Positions 7,467-11,038 of a stretch of DNA of 11,038 nt are shown here, in pieces. A program made the position numbers and the translations under genes. The DNA is from Acidobacteriota bacterium (lineage in GTDB: Bacteria > Acidobacteriota > UBA890): NCBI GenBank assembly GCA_030609765.1, contig JAUWTE010000055.1:1-11038 (forward strand), given 5' to 3'. A model generated the notes under the pieces. It searched no databases, was not told the DNA's origin, and was given only the letters and a program-made list of their open reading frames with translations. The first letter of the stretch is position 1, and each line of letters starts with the position of its first letter.

Positions 7467-8519
7467 ATGGACGAGAGCAAGGGAGACGTACACCTCTTCG
7501 GACCGCGGCCGGCAGGCCAAGAGGAGGGCTCCGCGTCGGTAGGCTCCCAGGTCACGCCTGGATCCAACGGCGGTCCGCCTCTTGCCGAGATGGTCGCCGA
7601 GATCTTGCGACTGAAAGAAGAGCAGAACGCCGTGATTCTGGCGCACAATTACCAGATTCCCGCGATTCAGGACCTGGCCGACTTCGTCGGCGACTCGCTC
7701 GGCCTCTCACGCCAGGCCGAAGAAACCGATGCCGAGACCATTGTCTTTTGTGGTGTCCACTTCATGGCGGAAACGGCGAAGATTCTCTGCCCCGAGAAGA
7801 GGGTGCTGATCCCCGATCCGGCTGCCGGCTGCTCGCTTGCCGACTCGATCGATGTGGATTCGGTGCGTGCATGGAAGGCGGCACACCCTGGCGCGCTTTT
7901 GGTCGTATACGTGAACTGTAGTGCCGAAGTGAAAGCGGAGGCGGACTACTGTTGCACCTCGGCCAATGCCCTGAAGGTGATCCAGGCGATTCCTGAAGAC
8001 CGGCAGGTGTTGTTCGCCCCCGACATGTTCCTCGGTGAGTACCTGCGCGAGAAGACCGGTCGCGCTCTCACGGTTTGGATGGGTGAGTGTCATGTCCACG
8101 CCGCCATCGGCCCGAGAGATGTTCAACGGATGTGGTCGGAGAAACCGGATGCCGACCTGCTGGTACATCCTGAGTGTGGCTGTGTCTCTTCGGTAATGTG
8201 GCATGCCGCGATCGGGGACTTGCCGGAGAATCGCACCCAGATCCTGTCGACCCAGGGGATGATCAACGTCGTGGCCGAATCCGAGAGCAAGGAGTTCCTG
8301 GTCGCCACCGAGACCGGCATCCTCCACCAGTTGAGGAAGCTCAACCACGGCAAGCGCTTCTTCCCTGTGAAGGAAGACGCCGAGTGCTCCTACATGAAGA
8401 TGATTACGGTCGAAAAGCTCCTCCGCACGATGCGCGAGGGTGTCTACGAGGTTGTCCTCGCGCCGGAGATCATCGAGCGCGCGCGGCTGTCGATCGAGCG
8501 GATGATGGCGATCGTTTAG
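7467..8519 (+). CDS. nadA: Quinolinate synthase (4Fe-4S enzyme)
   Basis: NadA condenses iminoaspartate with dihydroxyacetone phosphate to quinolinate. All three cysteines that bind the catalytic [4Fe-4S] cluster can be placed: Cys95 in FCGVHFMAETAKIL, Cys208 in WMGECHVHAAIG and Cys307 in AECSYMKMITVEKLL. Other family landmarks are ILAHNYQIPAIQDLADFVGDSL (57-78), LIPDPAAGCSLAD (114-126), VVYVNCSAEVKAEADYCCTS (146-165), HPECGC (234-239) and TETGILHQL (281-289). At 350 residues it is complete, but the first 45 or so residues (MDESKGDVHLFGPRPAG onward) are a polar, Gly/Pro-rich extension before the conserved core. The chosen ATG has only a modest site (AGAGGA, 11 bases upstream). An alternative is the ATG at 7590, which would remove most of the extension. 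Oxygen-sensitive cluster chemistry is expected. No nadB is visible, so the iminoaspartate source is elsewhere. Confidence 0.95.
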   Translation: MDESKGDVHLFGPRPAGQEEGSASVGSQVTPGSNGGPPLAEMVAEILRLKEEQNAVILAHNYQIPAIQDLADFVGDSLGLSRQAEETDAETIVFCGVHFMAETAKILCPEKRVLIPDPAAGCSLADSIDVDSVRAWKAAHPGALLVVYVNCSAEVKAEADYCCTSANALKVIQAIPEDRQVLFAPDMFLGEYLREKTGRALTVWMGECHVHAAIGPRDVQRMWSEKPDADLLVHPECGCVSSVMWHAAIGDLPENRTQILSTQGMINVVAESESKEFLVATETGILHQLRKLNHGKRFFPVKEDAECSYMKMITVEKLLRTMREGVYEVVLAPEIIERARLSIERMMAIV

Positions 8520-8539
8520 CCCGGATTTCTCAACGGGTC
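8520..8539 (+). repeat. Dispersed 20-bp repeat, copy 2
   Basis: CCCGGATTTCTCAACGGGTC begins at the base after the nadA stop codon and fills most of the 31-base gap to the converging gene. It differs from copy 1 (2087-2106) at one position. It has only a weak hairpin and no T-tract, so a terminator role is not obvious. Confidence 0.6.
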
Positions 8540-8550
8540 CGAAGTCCAGG

Positions 8551-9372
8551 CTAGAAGCGCGCTTGCGCGCCGATCAGGAATCCCTTCCACTTGAGATCGA
8601 ACGCCGGGTCGCCCTCTTCCAGACGGAAATCCATCTGGTACCAGCGGTATCCGGCATTGATCCCGAGGTTGTCGAGAACAAAGAACTCAGCCCGCACCTG
8701 GAAATCGGCCAGCCAACCCCCGAACTGCTCGACGTTGACCTCGGGGAAGCCGCAGATCTCCGCATAGAGGCGCAATCGTCCAGCCGGGTTGATCAGTAGA
8801 TTTCCCCCGAAGCTCGGATAGGGGGTGGCAAGCGTGGCGGTTGCATTCCCCAGGGAGGTCTCGACTGCGGCAATGGTCTCGAACCAGCCGACACCGCCGA
8901 TGAAGCCGATCTCCAGTTCGGGCCGCGCCACCAGCAAGATGTTGTAAGAAAAGCGCGCCTGGCGGAGGTCGATCTGGCTGCTGACGGGGATCTGCGCATG
9001 AATCGGCCTGCCCCCGATCGTGATGTCGATGTCCATGACGTTGAAGCCGCTGTGCTTGCGTTCGACATACACGAACAGGAAGCGATGTCGGCGCCCCGCC
9101 CCGAAATTCGCCTCGATCACGTAGCCGCCCTCAGAGCCGGTCAGCCCCAGCATGTCACGCACGTCGAGAATCACGGGCAGCCCCTCGATGTCCCCGAGAT
9201 CGAGCTTCCCCTCAATGCCACCCTGCCAGTACATCGCCGAGAACCGTATTCGGTCGAACTCGCGCTGCTGCCCCTCGGGGCTGACGATCCACTGCGCCTC
9301 AGCCGGCGCCGCAAGCCACTGCAGCGCTACCACAACCCCCACGATCACCAACCAGCGATATCTCCCACCCAT
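8551..9372 (-). CDS. Probable outer-membrane beta-barrel protein
   Basis: This 273-residue protein was not assigned to a named family. Residues 1-26 are a Sec signal peptide (RYRWLVIVGVVVALQWLAAP, then AEA before QW). The mature part alternates polar and hydrophobic residues in many short strands with aromatic girdles, for example RHRFLFVYVERKHSG, ARFSYNILLVARPELEIGFI, RLRLYAEICGFPEV, FQVRAEFFVLDNLGINAGYR and FDLKWKGFLIGAQARF. It ends in Phe, as expected for insertion by the BAM complex. The extended strands and glycine-rich turns suggest an eight- to twelve-strand barrel, but this is inference. The start is firm: GGAAGGAG (complement of 9379-9386) lies 6 bases before the ATG. It converges on nadA, sharing a 31-base gap, and appears to be a single-gene unit. 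A structural or transport role is possible; nothing in its neighbours points to a substrate. Confidence 0.8.
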   Translation of the reverse strand: MGGRYRWLVIVGVVVALQWLAAPAEAQWIVSPEGQQREFDRIRFSAMYWQGGIEGKLDLGDIEGLPVILDVRDMLGLTGSEGGYVIEANFGAGRRHRFLFVYVERKHSGFNVMDIDITIGGRPIHAQIPVSSQIDLRQARFSYNILLVARPELEIGFIGGVGWFETIAAVETSLGNATATLATPYPSFGGNLLINPAGRLRLYAEICGFPEVNVEQFGGWLADFQVRAEFFVLDNLGINAGYRWYQMDFRLEEGDPAFDLKWKGFLIGAQARF

Positions 9373-9571
9373 CAGATGCTCCTTCCGAAGCGAACCCCAG
9401 CCAGTCTGCTCCCCCCTGTGGAACCAATGGCGTGCGGCGAGATACCCACCCTTGGAGGCCCTAGCTCACCGACACCCCCTAATGATGGACGTGTCAAGCG
9501 AGTATATGAAGCAAAAAATGTGGCCTATCGCCAGGTGAGGCGGGCGGGTTCGAGCCCGATCTGGGAACCTC

Positions 9572-9593
9572 GGTCTCGGAGCAATCTCAGACC
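9572..9593 (+). other. Hairpin in intergenic region
   Basis: GGTCT (9572-9576) pairs with AGACC (9589-9593), and GAG (9579-9581) with CTC (9586-9588), around a CAAT loop with a 2-base bulge (CG). No T-run follows, so it does not look like a standard rho-independent terminator. It sits 91 bases before the FGE-like start and could lie in its leader. Confidence 0.4.
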
Positions 9594-9606
9594 TTCGGGT
9601 AAACAG

Positions 9607-9628
9607 TAGGGGTGCCGTAAGGGTGCCG
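9607..9628 (+). repeat. Two head-to-tail 11-bp units (TAGGGGTGCCG / TAAGGGTGCCG)
   Basis: The units at 9607-9617 and 9618-9628 differ at one base and abut exactly. An 11-base period puts both on the same face of DNA, as operator half-sites often are. A TAAGAT hexamer follows at 9644-9649. A regulatory role is only a guess. Confidence 0.5.
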
Positions 9629-9684
9629 ACATGGGGAACGGGCTAAGATAGGGCCACTTTTCGCGGCATCAACTACGAGCATTC

Positions 9685-10401
9685 ATGAGATTTCGCGGCA
9701 CCAAGCTCAATCTGCGCAGGTGTCTGGTCCCGGAGGGCCCATTCATGATGGGCACGAAGGGAGACACCTTCGACGAGTCTCCGGTGCATCGCGTTCTTCT
9801 TTCCGCGTTCGAGATGTCGCAGACTCCGGTTTTGAATCGCGACTACGCTGTCTTCATGAAGAAATCGGGCGCCGACCCGCCGAAATGGTGGGATGATCCG
9901 AAATTCAACGATCCCGACCAGCCGGTCGTAGGAGTCAACTGGCACGAGGCCCGAGCCTACTGCGAATGGATCACGGAGAGCAGCGGCAGCAGCATCCGCC
10001 TCCCAACCGAGGCGGAGTTCGAGAAGGCCGCCCGCAGCGGCTTGCAGGGGGCCGAATACCCATGGGGCAATGATTCCGCAGGCCATCGGTACAAGATCGC
10101 CAGGGGGCCACTCGAGGGTCCCTACAAACCGGGCGAGAATCCTCCCAACTCCTACGGACTCCACGACGTGGTCAGCAACATTCACCAGTGGTGTATGGAC
10201 GGCTACGACCCCAAATACTACGAGGAATCTCCATCGAGGAACCCGACCGGCTCACGCAGTGCCGACCTGCGTGCCGCTCGGGGTGCAAGCTGGAATCAGG
10301 AGACCCCCTTCTGCCGGTGTGCCGCCCGCGCAGGCTTGGCGGCCTATTTTCGCGTTAATGACTTCGGTTTCCGCTGGGTGATCGGCCCGCGGCTCGAGTA
10401 G
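9685..10401 (+). CDS. Formylglycine-generating-enzyme-like (SUMF1/FGE-sulfatase) domain protein
   Basis: This 238-residue protein consists almost entirely of one FGE-sulfatase fold and has no signal peptide, so it is probably cytoplasmic. Landmarks are PEGPFMMGT (16-24), ESPVHRVLLSAFEMSQTPV (31-49), QPVVGVNWHEARAYCEW (79-95), RLPTEAEFEKAARSG (105-119), EYPWGN (124-129), NSYGLHDVVSNIHQWCMDGY (155-174), AARGASW (197-203) and NDFGFRWV (225-232). In true formylglycine-generating enzymes two copper-binding cysteines follow the RGGS motif. Here the matching stretch reads ASWNQETPFCRCAARAG: the first cysteine is absent and the others are Cys210 and Cys212. Sulfatase activation is therefore doubtful. 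No sulfatase gene is nearby. FGE-like domains also occur in EgtB-type, PvdO-type and uncharacterised proteins. The start codon has no clear Shine-Dalgarno; the ATG at 9685 is the only sensible one before the domain. An APC remnant follows 33 bases later. Confidence 0.85.
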   Translation: MRFRGTKLNLRRCLVPEGPFMMGTKGDTFDESPVHRVLLSAFEMSQTPVLNRDYAVFMKKSGADPPKWWDDPKFNDPDQPVVGVNWHEARAYCEWITESSGSSIRLPTEAEFEKAARSGLQGAEYPWGNDSAGHRYKIARGPLEGPYKPGENPPNSYGLHDVVSNIHQWCMDGYDPKYYEESPSRNPTGSRSADLRAARGASWNQETPFCRCAARAGLAAYFRVNDFGFRWVIGPRLE

Positions 10402-10434
10402 CTCACACCAGCGCATGGAGTTGTGTCGCCTGGC

Positions 10435-10602
10435 ATGAAAGAAGCGATCGGGTTTCGACGCAATCTCGGGCTGTTCATGGCCGTGATGATCGGCATCGGG
10501 GCCATGATGGGCCCCGGGATCTTCGCCGCTGACCAGGTGATTCTCGTGGGACCGGCAACGGCCGTGAAGAAGGCCAAGGAGATCTTCCTTGAGTCCATCT
10601 AA
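10435..10602 (+). pseudogene. Collapsed APC-family permease gene, 55-codon remnant
   Basis: This short frame (ATG to TAA, 55 residues) opens exactly like an amino-acid/polyamine permease of the APC superfamily. GFRRNLGLFMAVMIGIGAMM then GPGIFA (residues 6-31) is the N-terminal tail and first membrane helix with the GIGAxxGxGIF substrate-binding turn. APC transporters normally continue for 400 or more residues with about twelve helices. Here residues 32-55 (ADQVILVGPATAVKKAKEIF onward) are soluble-looking and look like the last residues of some other domain. The likeliest reading is an in-frame internal deletion that joined the start of a permease gene to its end (or to a neighbour's end), upstream of tag. 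It has no good Shine-Dalgarno. A functional small membrane protein or an assembly collapse are the alternatives. The last 14 bases overlap the start of tag. Confidence 0.6.
10576..10581 (+). promoter_or_regulatory. Ribosome binding site for the TTG start of tag
   Basis: AAGGAG lies 7 bases before the TTG at 10589. It sits inside the end of the permease remnant, which suggests tag was translationally coupled to that gene. Confidence 0.75.
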
Positions 10603-11038
10603 TCGATGCGAATGGGCCGGTTCCGACCCCCTCATGATCGACTACCACGACAAGGAGTGGGGTACCCCGCAGCACGATGATCGCCTGCTCTTCGAGTTCC
10701 TCGTTCTGGAGGGTGCGCAGGCCGGTCTGAGCTGGGCGACGATCCTGAAGAAACGAGCCAACTACCGGCGTGCCTTCGCGGGATTCGATCCGACCCGGGT
10801 TGCCCGGTTCAACCGCCGCTCGGTGGAACGGCTCCTGGCTGACGAGGGAATCGTGCGCAATCGTCTCAAGATAGAGTCGGCAATCTCGAATGCTCGCCAC
10901 TATTTGAATATTCAGGATACATTCGGCAACTTCGATTCCTACCTCTGGGCCTTCGTCGACGGCGAGCCCGTTACGAATCGCTTCCGCCATCTCCGCGACC
11001 TCCCCGCCAAAACTGAGGTTTCCGAGGCACTCAGCAAG
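10589..11038 (+). CDS. tag: DNA-3-methyladenine glycosylase I, 3' end beyond window
   Basis: Tag removes 3-methyladenine from alkylated DNA, the first step of base-excision repair. The frame is open to the window edge with 150 residues; the family is about 185-200 long, so some 40 residues are missing. After MSPSNR come CEWAGSDPLMIDYHDKEWG (7-25), LEGAQAGLSWATILKKRANY (40-59), GIVRNRLKI (87-95), SAISNARHYL (97-106), YLWAFVDG (118-125) and SEALSK (145-150). Cys7 and His20 correspond to E. coli Tag zinc ligands Cys4 and His17 with the same spacing. Glu41 and Trp49 match the base-binding Glu38 and Trp46. The other two zinc ligands, near the C-terminus, are off the window. I chose the TTG at 10589 because AAGGAG precedes it and because the next in-frame start (ATG at 10634) would lose the Cys7 ligand. 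The start overlaps the TAA of the permease remnant, implying coupled translation. Confidence 0.93.
   Translation, partial: MSPSNRCEWAGSDPLMIDYHDKEWGTPQHDDRLLFEFLVLEGAQAGLSWATILKKRANYRRAFAGFDPTRVARFNRRSVERLLADEGIVRNRLKIESAISNARHYLNIQDTFGNFDSYLWAFVDGEPVTNRFRHLRDLPAKTEVSEALSK

Larger units (their letters stand above)
9373..9684. other. Divergent intergenic region with hairpin and tandem repeat, no gene seen
   Basis: These 312 bases separate the barrel gene (-) from the FGE-like gene (+). I see an AT-rich island at about 9490-9525 with TTGACA and TATACT on the minus strand, though at wrong spacing to each other. There is also a hairpin at 9572-9593 and two tandem 11-bp units at 9607-9628. Frames running through it from the barrel gene are antisense shadows. 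No start codon with a good ribosome site, tRNA or transposon end was found. Confidence 0.5.

Noticed and set aside
8520..8550. Rho-independent terminator between nadA and the barrel gene
   Set aside because: The possible stems are only 4 bp and no T-tract follows on either strand.
9492..9506. Sigma-70 promoter for the barrel gene (TTGACA and TATACT on the minus strand)
   Set aside because: The TATACT lies upstream of the TTGACA by three bases, the wrong order and spacing. Neither has a good partner at 16-18 bases.
9541..9563. tRNA-like T-arm (GGGTTCGAGCCC)
   Set aside because: With TTCGAGC as the T-loop only two stem pairs form, and there is no acceptor stem, anticodon arm or CCA.

Overview
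This is a GC-rich stretch (by eye roughly 60-65 % G+C) of a chromosome from what is most likely a diderm (Gram-negative) bacterium. The evidence for a diderm is a protein with a signal peptide and a beta-barrel-like sequence ending in Phe, plus two other exported proteins with Sec signal peptides. The gene mix (a giant Asp-box/BNR-repeat secreted protein, an archaeal-looking NadC, a PRK07529-type acyl-CoA synthetase) fits a free-living environmental lineage such as Acidobacteriota, Myxococcota or a Desulfobacterota-like group. The exact phylum cannot be fixed from this window. No tRNA, rRNA, CRISPR array, transposase or phage gene was seen.

Layout. Bases 12-2039 (- strand) hold an AMP-forming acyl-CoA synthetase interrupted by one in-frame TGA, so it appears as a 203-residue N-terminal part and a 471-residue C-terminal part. 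Divergent from it, across 208 bases carrying one copy of a 20-bp repeat, is a small secreted protein (2248-2934, +) with an acidic linker and a C-terminal helix. It converges, with only 3 bases between, on an 1134-residue secreted beta-propeller protein (2938-6342, -). Across a 255-base divergent intergenic region lies the NAD biosynthesis pair nadC-nadA (6598-8519, +). nadA is followed at once by the second copy of the 20-bp repeat and converges on an outer-membrane beta-barrel candidate (8551-9372, -). A 312-base gap with a hairpin and an 11-bp tandem repeat precedes a formylglycine-generating-enzyme-like domain protein (9685-10401, +). Next come a 55-codon remnant beginning like an APC amino-acid permease (10435-10602, +) and the start of tag, DNA-3-methyladenine glycosylase I (10589 to the window edge, +).

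How the genes fit together. The only clear pathway is NAD de novo synthesis: NadA makes quinolinate and NadC converts it to nicotinate mononucleotide. The iminoaspartate supplier (NadB or aspartate dehydrogenase) is not in the window. The other genes look like independent units of lipid metabolism, cell envelope and DNA repair. I do not see a convincing new multi-gene system. The points most worth checking are the interrupted synthetase, the dispersed 20-bp repeat, the collapsed permease gene before tag, the strong TAG stop-codon preference, and the repeat/hairpin region before the FGE-like gene.
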